64,000 nt of DNA from assembly GCF_040834005.1 (NCBI RefSeq), contig NZ_CP162129.1, positions 1,345,501 to 1,409,500 of the forward strand, given 5' to 3'. This document shows, piece by piece, positions 28,014-36,135 of this stretch (positions are counted from its first letter, which is position 1; each line of letters opens with the position of its first letter). This stretch comes from Paenibacillus sp. PL2-23. Its GTDB lineage: Bacteria > Bacillota > Bacilli > Paenibacillales > Paenibacillaceae. The notes under the pieces are model-generated. The model was given only the letters and a program-made list of their open reading frames with translations, had not been told where the DNA came from and ran no database searches. Position numbers and translations under genes: made by a program.

Positions 28014-29468
28014 ATGAGAAGCAGCGGGTTGTCAGGTGAACACATAGGTTATACGAGGGGCAAGGGTCGCAGACCCGCGCTCCTCTTCGTCATGCTGGCC
28101 GTAATGGTGCTGGCCGCAGGCTGCAAATATACAGCGGCGCCCGCAGACCTGCTGCAGAAGCCAGTTATCGCGGCCGACAAGGAGGAGCTGGCTGCCGCAA
28201 TCAAGAAGCAGCTGCCGCAGTTCAGCGTGCTGATGCTTCCGCATCGGGATGACTTTAAGGAAGCCATCCGGATGATGGATCTGAACCATGACGGTATCGA
28301 AGAGGCGGTAGTCACCTATTACAACGCATTCAGCGCGCCGGAGATGATGGTGCTTCGCAAGACGGAATTCGGCTGGCGGCAGTTTGTCATCATTGAGCAG
28401 CCGCTGGCAAGAGATATCGGCTGGCTGCGTATTGCCGATCTGGATCAGGATGGCCACTTTGAATTTATCGTGGGCTGGATCGGAGCGTTCGACAGTCCCA
28501 ATATGCTGGAGCTTTATTCGCTCAAGGAGAAGGCGGTCCGGAACGACAATGGCCTCCTGACGATGAGAGCGATACAATCTCTGCCTTATCGGCTGGCCGA
28601 CTCAGCCGACCTTGATGAGGACGGGCGGCCTGAGCTTGTTGTGCTGGATGCTCTGGGAACCAGCGGAGAGCTGGAGGTTCCTTCTTATTTTCTAAGCATG
28701 TATGCATGGAATGATGGCGAGCTGTCGAAGATTGGATTGGCGACACTCCCGCAAGGGGTCAGCCTATTCGAGCGTTTGCTGACGGGACGGATCTCGGAGG
28801 AGCATTACGGTGTTGTGCTGGAGGGCGCGGCGGGAGCCCATAGCACGCTCACGTACATGTATGCGTGGGAGAAGGGGGGACTGAACCTCGTCTATCCCGA
28901 TCCTGAGCGAGGGGTGGAGGGCTTCAACGCCTCGGCTTCGCGAAGCGACGATATGAATGGCGACGGCATTATCGAGCTGCATCAGATGAAGGCTGCGCCG
29001 GGACTGGAGGATTCCGCTTATGTCGATACGCTGTGGATCCATAACTGGATGCAATGGGACGGCGATGATCGATATCTTCCTACCGTCGAGCAATATCAGG
29101 ATTATACATACGGCGTACGGATAACAATTCCGGAGCTGTGGAAGGGCCGTTATACAATGAAGAGGCCGCCTTCCTCCTCTTATGGGCTTGTCTCCTTTTA
29201 TTATTGGAATGGGAGCAGCAAGGCGATGGCGGAGCTCGTAACGGTATATGTGGTGCCTTTGGGACAATGGGGCAATGTGGAGTCTGCTTGGAAGGACGAG
29301 CATAGACACTATCATCTGCTGTACAAGGACAGCGGCAATGCCTACCTGGCTACCTTCCAGCAGGAGGCCCCGCCTGGGCTCGGCGACAAGGCGATGCGGG
29401 AGTGGAAGGATATGCTGCAGGTGGAAGCGGAGTTCGCTTCCTATATGACCATTGAACGCGAGAGCTAA
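28014..29468 (+). CDS. Lipoprotein with FG-GAP/VCBS-like repeats
   Basis: The ~484-residue protein has a lipobox LAAGC after a membrane signal (about residues 22-38). Calcium-loop-like motifs DLNHDGIEEA, DLDQDGHFEF, DLDEDGRPEL and DMNGDGIIEL recur along the chain, which suggests a beta-propeller of VCBS/FG-GAP type exposed on the cell surface. No enzyme motif is visible. AGAGGAG lies six bases before the ATG. The response regulator gene starts 31 bases later in the same direction, so it may belong to the two-component operon as sensor partner or target; that is inferred. Confidence 0.75.
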   Translation: MRSSGLSGEHIGYTRGKGRRPALLFVMLAVMVLAAGCKYTAAPADLLQKPVIAADKEELAAAIKKQLPQFSVLMLPHRDDFKEAIRMMDLNHDGIEEAVVTYYNAFSAPEMMVLRKTEFGWRQFVIIEQPLARDIGWLRIADLDQDGHFEFIVGWIGAFDSPNMLELYSLKEKAVRNDNGLLTMRAIQSLPYRLADSADLDEDGRPELVVLDALGTSGELEVPSYFLSMYAWNDGELSKIGLATLPQGVSLFERLLTGRISEEHYGVVLEGAAGAHSTLTYMYAWEKGGLNLVYPDPERGVEGFNASASRSDDMNGDGIIELHQMKAAPGLEDSAYVDTLWIHNWMQWDGDDRYLPTVEQYQDYTYGVRITIPELWKGRYTMKRPPSSSYGLVSFYYWNGSSKAMAELVTVYVVPLGQWGNVESAWKDEHRHYHLLYKDSGNAYLATFQQEAPPGLGDKAMREWKDMLQVEAEFASYMTIERES

Positions 29469-29499
29469 GTGAAACGGGAGCCAAATGGAGGTGGAGTTA

Positions 29500-30285
29500 A
29501 TGCGTATCTTGTTGTTAGAGGATGAGGAAGCCATTCGCGGCTTTGTCCGCATTAATCTGAAGAGAAACGACATGGAGGTGCTGGAGGCGGAGCGCGGCGA
29601 AGAGGCGCTTGCCCTTGCGGAATCCGAGGGCCCTATCGATATTGCGCTGCTCGACGTCATGCTGCCGACAATAGACGGGTTCGAGGTCTGTGAGAGGCTG
29701 CGAGAGCGATATCCCCGAATGGGGATTATTATGCTGACCGCCAAATCGCAGGAGGCGGACAAGATCCGGGGGCTGGAGCTGGGAGCCGATGATTATGTGC
29801 AGAAGCCCTTCAGCCCCGGCGAGCTTATCGCCCGGATCAAATCGCTGCATCGGCGAATGAATGCGGAGCCGAGTCAAGCGGAAACAGAGCAGGCCATCCT
29901 CCACAAGGCAGCAACCGGAGAGCCGGCTGCGGCCGACAGCCCGCCGAACGGGGCAAAGCTGCCGTCCGGCGAGCTGGAGCGGAGAAGCGGACCCTTCCGA
30001 TTATCCGTTATGGAGCGGAAGCTGTGGAAGCGGGATAGCGAGATTGTGCTGACGCCTACCGAATGGACCCTGGTCAGGCTGCTAATGGAGCATGAAGGCG
30101 AAAGCGTCAGCCGCGATCGGATTTTGACGGAGGTATGGGGCCGCTATTATGTAGGGGACTTGAAGGTGGTAGACGTCAACATCCGCCGCATCCGGCAAAA
30201 AATCGAAAGCAATCCTTCCGATCCGTCCTTTATCGAGACCGTATGGGGCCACGGCTACCGATGGAAACGGAGCGAGCCGCAATGA
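29500..30285 (+). CDS. OmpR/PhoB-family response regulator
   Basis: The ~261-residue protein has a receiver domain (1-120) with the acidic pair ED near residue 8, phosphoacceptor D52 (LLDVMLP), the switch Thr (MLTAKSQ) and the Lys of VQKPFSPGEL. An unusually long linker (about 125-165, rich in Pro/Ala/Glu) leads to a winged-helix DNA-binding domain (LTPTEWTLVRLLMEHEGESV, VVDVNIRRIRQKIE, VWGHGYRW). I chose the ATG at 29500, after GGAGGTGGAG, over a start 15 bases earlier. It is coupled by ATGA to the kinase. Confidence 0.92.
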   Translation: MRILLLEDEEAIRGFVRINLKRNDMEVLEAERGEEALALAESEGPIDIALLDVMLPTIDGFEVCERLRERYPRMGIIMLTAKSQEADKIRGLELGADDYVQKPFSPGELIARIKSLHRRMNAEPSQAETEQAILHKAATGEPAAADSPPNGAKLPSGELERRSGPFRLSVMERKLWKRDSEIVLTPTEWTLVRLLMEHEGESVSRDRILTEVWGRYYVGDLKVVDVNIRRIRQKIESNPSDPSFIETVWGHGYRWKRSEPQ

Positions 30286-31682
30286 GAAGCGTCCAGACGA
30301 GAATGGTATGGAGCTATCTGCTCTTGATCGTCCTTGTTGTCACTGTGCTGGGAGCGGCTTTTGCCATTCTCATGTGGAATTATTATTACGGCAGTGCCCA
30401 AAGCTCGGTCAAGCAGCGGGTGGAGTCGGCTATGGCGCTTCATTCCCGTTCCCTGGCTTCGTTGACGCTGCAGGATCAAGCGGACTATATGCTGCAATAC
30501 ATGACCGAGGGCGGACCTGCGCGCATTCAGCTGCTTAACAGCGCCGGCGTGCTGCGTATTGATTCCGATGGCTTCGCCCCCGGCATTCAATATGGGACGG
30601 ACGACGTGAGGACCGCCATGACAGGCACGATGGGCAGCTGGAAGGGCGTAGACCCGTTCTACGGCGAGAGAGTCATTAGCGTCACGGCGCCGCTGTGGAA
30701 TGAGGCCAGAGTCGTGTCCATGGTTAGGTATACGGCGTCCCTGCGGCAGGTGGACGATATGGTGGCGCAGCTCATTCGCATGGCAACGTTCGCGGGACTG
30801 GCGGTTATTCTGCTCTTCCTCGGGCTTAGCTTGTTCCTGGCGCAGCGGATCGTGATGCCGATTCGAGAGTTGACGAGAGCCGCGCGATATATGGCGGAGG
30901 GCGACTGGTCGAGGAAGGCCGCGAAACGAAGCGATGACGAGATTGGACAGCTGGCGGAGACGTTCAACGCAGTGATGGGAGAGCTTAACAAGCGGGAGAA
31001 ACTGAAAAATGATTTTATTTCCTCCATCTCGCACGAGCTCCGCACGCCGCTGACTTCTATCAAGGGCTGGAGCGAGACGCTGCGCGAAAGCGAGCCCGGC
31101 GAGGATGACGAGGAGGTGAAGCTGGGGCTGTCCATCATTAGCAAGGAGACGGATAGACTGGCTGGTCTCGTAGAGGATCTGCTTGATTTCTCCAAGCTGT
31201 CGGCACGGACGATGGAGCTGCAGCGCGAAACGCTGGATCTGAACAGTCCGGTCAAGGAAACCGTCAGCCAGCTTGCGGTGCGCGAAGAAGGCACGAAGGT
31301 GAAGCTGGCGGCGGAATATGGCGAGGGACCGATCCTCATTAGCGGAGACGCGAACCGACTGAAGCAGGTTGTCATTAACATCATCGACAACGCCTACAAG
31401 TTCACGCCGGCTGGCGGCCAGGTGTCCATAAGGACGGATGCCGAAGCGGGATATGGCACCATTACGATATTGGATACGGGCAGCGGCATCGCCCCTGAGG
31501 ATCTGCCGCATGTGCAGGAGAAGTTCTTCAAAGCTAACAACAGCCATGGAGGCTCGGGTCTAGGCCTTGCCATTTGCAGGGAGATTATCGAGCTTCACGG
31601 AGGGCGGCTGGAGATAGAGAGCGATCGGGGAGCGGGAACAGCAGTGAAGGTCAGACTTCCCTTATTGAGCGACGATGAATAA
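30282..31682 (+). CDS. Sensor histidine kinase (HAMP, HisKA, HATPase)
   Basis: The ~466-residue membrane kinase has TM1 at about 10-31, an extracytoplasmic sensor region of about 130 residues, TM2 at about 166-188 and HAMP to about 240. HisKA has the phosphorylated H251 (SSISHELRTPL). An ATPase domain carries the N box (NIIDNAYKFTPAGG), DTGSGI and GGSGLGLAICREI. It should autophosphorylate and pass the phosphate to the coupled response regulator. The ligand is unknown. Only the ATG at 30282 fits; longer in-frame extensions overlap the regulator gene. Confidence 0.93.
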   Translation: MRSVQTRMVWSYLLLIVLVVTVLGAAFAILMWNYYYGSAQSSVKQRVESAMALHSRSLASLTLQDQADYMLQYMTEGGPARIQLLNSAGVLRIDSDGFAPGIQYGTDDVRTAMTGTMGSWKGVDPFYGERVISVTAPLWNEARVVSMVRYTASLRQVDDMVAQLIRMATFAGLAVILLFLGLSLFLAQRIVMPIRELTRAARYMAEGDWSRKAAKRSDDEIGQLAETFNAVMGELNKREKLKNDFISSISHELRTPLTSIKGWSETLRESEPGEDDEEVKLGLSIISKETDRLAGLVEDLLDFSKLSARTMELQRETLDLNSPVKETVSQLAVREEGTKVKLAAEYGEGPILISGDANRLKQVVINIIDNAYKFTPAGGQVSIRTDAEAGYGTITILDTGSGIAPEDLPHVQEKFFKANNSHGGSGLGLAICREIIELHGGRLEIESDRGAGTAVKVRLPLLSDDE

Positions 31683-31702
31683 AAACGATGAATGAAAAAG
31701 CG

Positions 31703-31732
31703 AAGCCGCTATTCCTTGTAGAATAGCAGCTT
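31703..31732 (-). terminator. Probable terminator for the small minus-strand gene
   Basis: A GCTATTC/GAATAGC hairpin (31708-31727), extended by AAGC/GCTT with mismatches, overlaps the stop codon. In the minus direction it is followed by a T-rich run. Confidence 0.45.
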
Positions 31733-31828
31733 GCGGTTGGCGTATACGAAAATAACGGCGACAAGAGCACCGGCTCCAAGCAGGATGGACAACCAGTTCT
31801 CACGCAGCCATGCGATCCATTCAGGCAT
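31709..31828 (-). CDS. 39-residue single-span membrane protein
   Basis: MPEWIAWLRENWLSILLG opens a small protein with one hydrophobic helix (about 13-30) and a basic tail. GGAGGT stands seven bases before the ATG, which supports translation of this short form rather than an 81-residue upstream extension. It converges on the kinase gene. I do not recognise the family. Small membrane proteins like this often modulate larger membrane complexes, but no function can be assigned. Confidence 0.5.
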   Translation of the reverse strand: MPEWIAWLRENWLSILLGAGALVAVIFVYANRKLLFYKE

Positions 31829-32021
31829 CGCAGCGCACCTCCAGTCGGTATGGGTAAAATGAAGCTTATCCATATATTGCCCGTTTCCGCCATCCCTATG
31901 TGCTGCAAAATGAATACGGCTTGAGCGAAATTCCAAGCTTTTTGGTACAGACAAGCACTCCCATCTATGTTTAAATATAAGGTACGAACACTATACTTTA
32001 AGCAAAAGGCGGGTTGCACAA

Positions 32022-33119
32022 ATGTCCATCGCATGGCGTTCACCGGCTGCCGCATTGCTGGCCGCTTCCTTGCTTCTCTTGTCTGCATGCAGCGAGGAGA
32101 AGCCTGTTAACGTCCTTCCTATCGAGTCCTCAAGTCCTTCACCCGAGATAACCGCTACACCGTCTCCCGAGCCCACTCCTCTGCCGTATAAGGCGCCTTT
32201 GACAGGCATCGGCCGCGAAACCGAGGCAACGGGCAGACCCATTGCAGTCATGGTTAACAATTATTCCGCGGCCCGGCCGCAATCTGGCTTGTCTAATGCT
32301 GACGTCGTCTGGGAGGTGCTTGCGGAAGGCGGCATCACCCGATTGGTCGCCATCTATCAGAGCACTGAGGCGTTGGCCGACACAATTGGCCCCATTCGGA
32401 GCAATCGCGCGTATCTGATTGATATTGCGGACAGCTACGGCGCCGTTATGGTGCATGCCGGAGGCAGTCCTGAGGCGTATTCCATTCTTCAGAAGCAGGG
32501 CAAGCCTTATTTGGACGAAATAACGAATGCAGGCTCCTACTTCTGGAGAAGCAAGGAGCGCAAGGCGCCTCATAACCTGTATTCCAGCTTGGATAAGATG
32601 AGAGAGGGCGCTGACAAACGAGGCTACGACAGCGAAAAGCAGTCTCCGGCCTATCCCTCCTCCGAGGCGGGCACTGTCACAAGCACGGCAGAAGCTGCAT
32701 CCTCCATTGATATTACGTTCCTCATGCAGAGCTATGTCGTAGGCTATACATATGATGAAGCAACCGGCTTGTACCACCGGACAATTGACGGCCAGCCGCA
32801 TATCGACCTGAATAACAATCTGCAGCTGACGGCGACCAATCTTATTGTGTTCGAGACTAGCCATAAGACGCTGGATCAGGTAGGCCGGCTTGCGGTTGAC
32901 CTGGAGTCGGGCGGGGCGGGATATCTGTTCCAGCAGGGCAAGAAGGTTGATATTGAGTGGACCAGAAGCTCGGACGGCATGGTTCGTTTCCTCAAGGAGG
33001 GGCAAGAGATCAGCCTGCTTCCCGGCAAAACCTACATTCATGTCGTACCGAACCGGCCTGCGCTGGCGGAGCATGTGACGTGGCCAGAGCTTCAAGCGGC
33101 GACTTCCACCTCATCATGA
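32022..33119 (+). CDS. yerB: DUF3048 lipoprotein (YerB family)
   Basis: The 365-residue protein has a signal ending in the lipobox LLSAC and a Pro/Ser linker. The DUF3048 domain opens with GRPIAVMVNNYSAARPQSGL and holds ADVVWEVLAEGGITRLVAIYQS, DTIGPIRSNRAYLIDIADSY and VHAGGSPEAY. YerB-type proteins sit on the outer face of the membrane in Bacillus relatives. Their biochemical role is not established. The gene appears monocistronic, ending at a bidirectional terminator. Confidence 0.85.
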   Translation: MSIAWRSPAAALLAASLLLLSACSEEKPVNVLPIESSSPSPEITATPSPEPTPLPYKAPLTGIGRETEATGRPIAVMVNNYSAARPQSGLSNADVVWEVLAEGGITRLVAIYQSTEALADTIGPIRSNRAYLIDIADSYGAVMVHAGGSPEAYSILQKQGKPYLDEITNAGSYFWRSKERKAPHNLYSSLDKMREGADKRGYDSEKQSPAYPSSEAGTVTSTAEAASSIDITFLMQSYVVGYTYDEATGLYHRTIDGQPHIDLNNNLQLTATNLIVFETSHKTLDQVGRLAVDLESGGAGYLFQQGKKVDIEWTRSSDGMVRFLKEGQEISLLPGKTYIHVVPNRPALAEHVTWPELQAATSTSS

Positions 33120-33159
33120 ACAGGCTGCTCTGAGAGAGGCTGTAAGCATTGTAAAAAAT

Positions 33160-33208
33160 AGAAGGACAGCTTCGAGCTCTCCCGCTGGAGAGAGGAAGCT
33201 GTCCTTCT
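33160..33208. terminator. Bidirectional terminator
   Basis: A 14-bp perfect stem, AGAAGGACAGCTTC with its complement at 33195-33208. The flank is A-rich on the left (a U-run for the minus-strand gene). It separates the yerB-like gene from the convergent YqfQ-like gene. Confidence 0.8.
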
Positions 33209-33316
33209 TGCTTGAATTCTAAGATTTTATAAGTTTTGCACCGTATCTGAGCTTAGAATTCTCGAAAGAAACGCGCTGCGCCGCCAAAGACGGCGACAGC
33301 CGTTTCACCTTGGGGG

Positions 33317-33871
33317 CTAACGTCTGCGCTTCGTGCCGCGGCGACGTCCAGGGCCGCTCCTCGGCCTGCCGCTGCCGGTTCCTGTTCTGCGGCGTTTCCT
33401 GCGTGAAGCCGGCTTGCGGCCGGCATTGTTCTCATCGTCGGCAGAGGCGGATTTTTTGCCGAAGGAGCCGAAGAGCACCTTCACCATTGGCGCCATCTGC
33501 GAGATGCTGCCCACTACCTTCTGCATCTTCGTGACCGTAGACAGAATGCCGTCGATACCGCCCATGCGATCGACTAGGCCTTTAATTTCCGTCAGGTTCG
33601 CCATATTGGTGAGATTGCTGAGCGAAAAGCCTTTTTTGGGCGGTGCTGCTGACGTGTCCGGAAGCTGCGGAGGAGCTAGGACGGGCAGCAGGCTCGGCGC
33701 CTGCGTCTGCGAAATGTGAACGTTCGGCGGCTGAGGGCTGTTCGTTCCTGCCGGCGCCTCGTACGGCCGGTGATGCGGATATGGAACCTGCCCTTGCGGA
33801 TGATGCGGATATGGTCCCGCTCCCCGATGGTTGCCGAGACCGGGATATTGCTGACGATTCAATCGGATCAC
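33317..33871 (-). CDS. YqfQ/VrrA-like protein with His/Pro-rich head and Arg-rich tail
   Basis: The 184-residue protein starts from GTG at 33871. The N-terminal third is rich in Pro, His and Tyr (GPYPHHPQGQVPYPHH). The middle (about 80-135) is an amphipathic segment, NLTEIKGLVDRMGGIDGIL...MQKVVGSISQMAPMVKVL. The last 40 residues are strongly basic (RRKRRRTGTG and onward). The middle segment resembles the YqfQ-like (VrrA) family of sporulating bacilli, but this is by eye only. The Arg-rich tail suggests nucleic-acid or spore-coat binding. It stands alone between two terminators or promoters. Confidence 0.6.
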   Translation of the reverse strand: MIRLNRQQYPGLGNHRGAGPYPHHPQGQVPYPHHRPYEAPAGTNSPQPPNVHISQTQAPSLLPVLAPPQLPDTSAAPPKKGFSLSNLTNMANLTEIKGLVDRMGGIDGILSTVTKMQKVVGSISQMAPMVKVLFGSFGKKSASADDENNAGRKPASRRKRRRTGTGSGRPRSGPGRRRGTKRRR

Positions 33872-34032
33872 AACCCTTTTTTTTATTAGTCTATGGGATA
33901 GGCGATGAAGCGGATTGGACGAATGTCCCGATTGGCAATAAAAATATAGATGAATGTCCCGAAATTCGAGATATCCGCCTTGCTCAATAGGCAGCAGGAA
34001 GGAAGGACTGCAGCGCGTAAAATCGGTAACGT

Positions 34033-34061
34033 TTGAAAAAAAGTGATTTAACCTTTACAAT
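34033..34061 (+). promoter_or_regulatory. Promoter of the yerC-like gene
   Basis: TTGAAA (34033-34038), 17 bases, TACAAT (34056-34061), about 30 bases ahead of the start. Confidence 0.75.
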
Positions 34062-34093
34062 GATAGCAATAGTACTCATAGGAGTGAATGCGA

Positions 34094-34384
34094 ATGCAGC
34101 TGAAGAAGCTGAACGATAAAGCAATAGACCAACTATTCGAAGCTATCTTAACGTTGAAATCCGTGGAAGAATGCTATATTTTCTTTGATGATTTGTGTAC
34201 GGTGAATGAGATTCAGTCCTTGTCCCAACGACTTGAGGTGGCTCGTATGCTGGGGAAAGGCAGTACATACAACCAGATTGAAGCGGAGACGGGAGCAAGC
34301 ACGGCGACAATCTCCCGAGTGAAGCGCTGCTTGAACTACGGCAATGACGGCTACAAGCTGACGCTAGAGCGTCTCGGCCGCTAG
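34094..34384 (+). CDS. yerC: YerC/YecD family TrpR-related DNA-binding protein
   Basis: The ~96-residue protein has the TrpR-like helix-turn-helix QRLEVARMLGKGSTYNQIEA followed by ETGASTATISRVKRCLNYG, nearly identical in plan to Bacillus YerC. Members are small transcription regulators. The start MQLKKLNDKA at 34094 has AGGAG nine bases upstream; the ATG six bases earlier would be too close to it. In Bacillus, yerB and yerC are neighbours, and here a YerB-like gene lies ~1 kb upstream, which supports the assignment. Confidence 0.9.
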   Translation: MQLKKLNDKAIDQLFEAILTLKSVEECYIFFDDLCTVNEIQSLSQRLEVARMLGKGSTYNQIEAETGASTATISRVKRCLNYGNDGYKLTLERLGR

Positions 34385-34395
34385 AGGAGCCCGCG

Positions 34396-35166
34396 ATGAA
34401 ACAAGGCGTATTGATTATCAGTCATGGTTCCCAGGAGCCGAAGTGGGTTGAGCTCGTGGACGCTTCGATCCGCAAGGCTGCGGAGGAGCTGACGATCCCC
34501 GTCGTATCCGCCTTTCTTGAAATTGTGGAAGGCCGGCTCATTCAGGATGGCATAGATGAATTAGAGAGATTAGGGGTTACGGACATGTTCGTCTTGCCTC
34601 TATTTGTATCTTCCGGCAGCACCCATGTCGACGAAATCGGGCAGGCACTAGGGTTTCCCCCATTGACCGACTTCGAAGGAGACTTGGGTGTGTTTCGCGT
34701 GAATGCTGGCGTAACCTATGGAGCGCCTATTGACGATGATCCCGAGATTGCCGAGCTTCTGCTCGAGAATGTGCGGGAGCTGTCAACCGATCCTAGCCGC
34801 GAGACGCTGCTGCTTCTGGGTCATGGCAGCAAGCTGCCGGTGTTCCACGAGCGCTGGCAGGAAGGGCTGGGTGCGCTTGCCGAGCGGCTTCGGCAGTTGG
34901 GAGGCTTCGCGCGCGCGGATTACGCGATGCTGCTGCCGGATCAAGCGGCGGATAAGCTGCGAGAGCTGTCCCAGTGGAGCGAGAACGAGGTCATTGTGGT
35001 CCCGGTGTTCCTAAGTCCGGGCTATTTCACAACCCATGTCATTCCCGGCAGGCTTGAGGGCATGAGCTATCGCTATAACGGGCGCGCCATGCTGCCTCAT
35101 TCCGCCATTGAACGGTGGATGAGCCGCCGAATCCATGACTGGCTTGCTGCTGTCAATATTGGTTAG
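34396..35166 (+). CDS. CbiX/SirB-like chelatase-family protein
   Basis: The 256-residue protein has two related halves: VLIISHGSQEPKWVELVDAS with LPLFVSSGSTHVDEIG in the first, and LLLLGHGSKLPVFHERWQEG with VVPVFLSPGYFTTHVIP in the second. Each carries the SHGS/GHGS and TTH/STH His motifs of sirohydrochlorin cobalto/ferrochelatases, which insert metal into sirohydrochlorin. No other siroheme or cobalamin gene is nearby, so the metal and substrate are not fixed. It starts 11 bases after yerC and ends near dgkB, so it is likely co-transcribed. Confidence 0.85.
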   Translation: MKQGVLIISHGSQEPKWVELVDASIRKAAEELTIPVVSAFLEIVEGRLIQDGIDELERLGVTDMFVLPLFVSSGSTHVDEIGQALGFPPLTDFEGDLGVFRVNAGVTYGAPIDDDPEIAELLLENVRELSTDPSRETLLLLGHGSKLPVFHERWQEGLGALAERLRQLGGFARADYAMLLPDQAADKLRELSQWSENEVIVVPVFLSPGYFTTHVIPGRLEGMSYRYNGRAMLPHSAIERWMSRRIHDWLAAVNIG

Positions 35167-35194
35167 TGTTTCATGTGAAGGAGCGAGAGTACAA

Positions 35195-36103
35195 ATGAAA
35201 CGCGCGAGATTAATCTATAATCCTACTTCGGGCAGAGAAGAGATGAAGCGGCGGCTTCCCGATATATTGCAGCGTCTGGACCAGGGCGGCATCGAGACAA
35301 CCTGTCACGCCACAATAGGGGAAGGCGACGCGACGCTTGCCGCGGCGGACGCGGCAGATCGCGGCTATGATATGATCATTGCGGCGGGAGGAGACGGCAC
35401 GCTGTATGAGGTGATCAATGGCCTGGCGACCAAGCCAAGCCGTCCCCCGCTGGGCATTCTGCCCGTGGGCACCACCAATGATTTTGCCCGCGCGACCGGT
35501 ATACCGAAGCATTGGGAATATGCGTGCGATCTGATTATTAACCAATATACGAGACCCGTCGACGTCGGCGTGGCGAATGATCGTTATTTCATCAATATTG
35601 CAGGCGGAGGCTCGCTTACGGAGCTGACCTATGATGTGCCAAGCAAGCTGAAGACGATGGTAGGCCAGCTGGCTTATTATATGAAGGGTCTGGAGAAGAT
35701 GACCCGCCTGCGGCCGACGGAGCTGAAATTTATCGCCGAGGGTGTCGGCGAGTTCCATGACGAATTTATGATGTTTCTTATATGCAACAGCAACTCGGTG
35801 GGCGGCTTTGAACGGCTCGCGCCGGAGTCCAAGCTGGACGATGGGCTGCTGGATGTGCTGCTCATACGGAAGATGAACCTGGCGGAATTTATCCGTATTG
35901 TTACGCTGGCGCTTCGCGGAGAGCATCTGAATGATCCTCATATCATTCACTTCCGGACAAGCGATCTGAAGGTGACGACGCCGGATTATGTGCAGCTCAA
36001 TCTGGACGGCGAATACGGCGGCGTGCTGCCGGGGCATTTCTCCGTGCTGCCGTCCCATCTGCGCATTTTCGCGGACGAGACGGGCTCGTCGACTTATCAA
36101 TAA
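35195..36103 (+). CDS. dgkB: Diacylglycerol kinase (DgkB type)
   Basis: The ~302-residue lipid kinase has RLIYNPTSGREEMK, the glycine-rich ATP loop AAGGDGTLYEVINGLA, LPVGTTNDFARATGIP and the acidic metal site ESKLDDGLLDV. It phosphorylates diacylglycerol freed during lipoteichoic acid synthesis. The ATG at 35195 has AAGGAG upstream; a 20-residue extension overlaps the previous gene. rlmD follows after 32 bases. Confidence 0.93.
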   Translation: MKRARLIYNPTSGREEMKRRLPDILQRLDQGGIETTCHATIGEGDATLAAADAADRGYDMIIAAGGDGTLYEVINGLATKPSRPPLGILPVGTTNDFARATGIPKHWEYACDLIINQYTRPVDVGVANDRYFINIAGGGSLTELTYDVPSKLKTMVGQLAYYMKGLEKMTRLRPTELKFIAEGVGEFHDEFMMFLICNSNSVGGFERLAPESKLDDGLLDVLLIRKMNLAEFIRIVTLALRGEHLNDPHIIHFRTSDLKVTTPDYVQLNLDGEYGGVLPGHFSVLPSHLRIFADETGSSTYQ

Positions 36104-36135
36104 CGATTCTACAGGCAGGAAGAGCGGAAGCTAAG

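Noticed and set aside
31709..31954. 81-residue form of the small minus-strand membrane protein
   Set aside because: The GGAGGT site and the membrane helix support the 39-residue form; the extension has no such site.
33333..33719. Plus-strand frame opposite the YqfQ-like gene
   Set aside because: The minus-strand reading gives a coherent protein with an amphipathic core and basic tail; the plus frame has no start signal.
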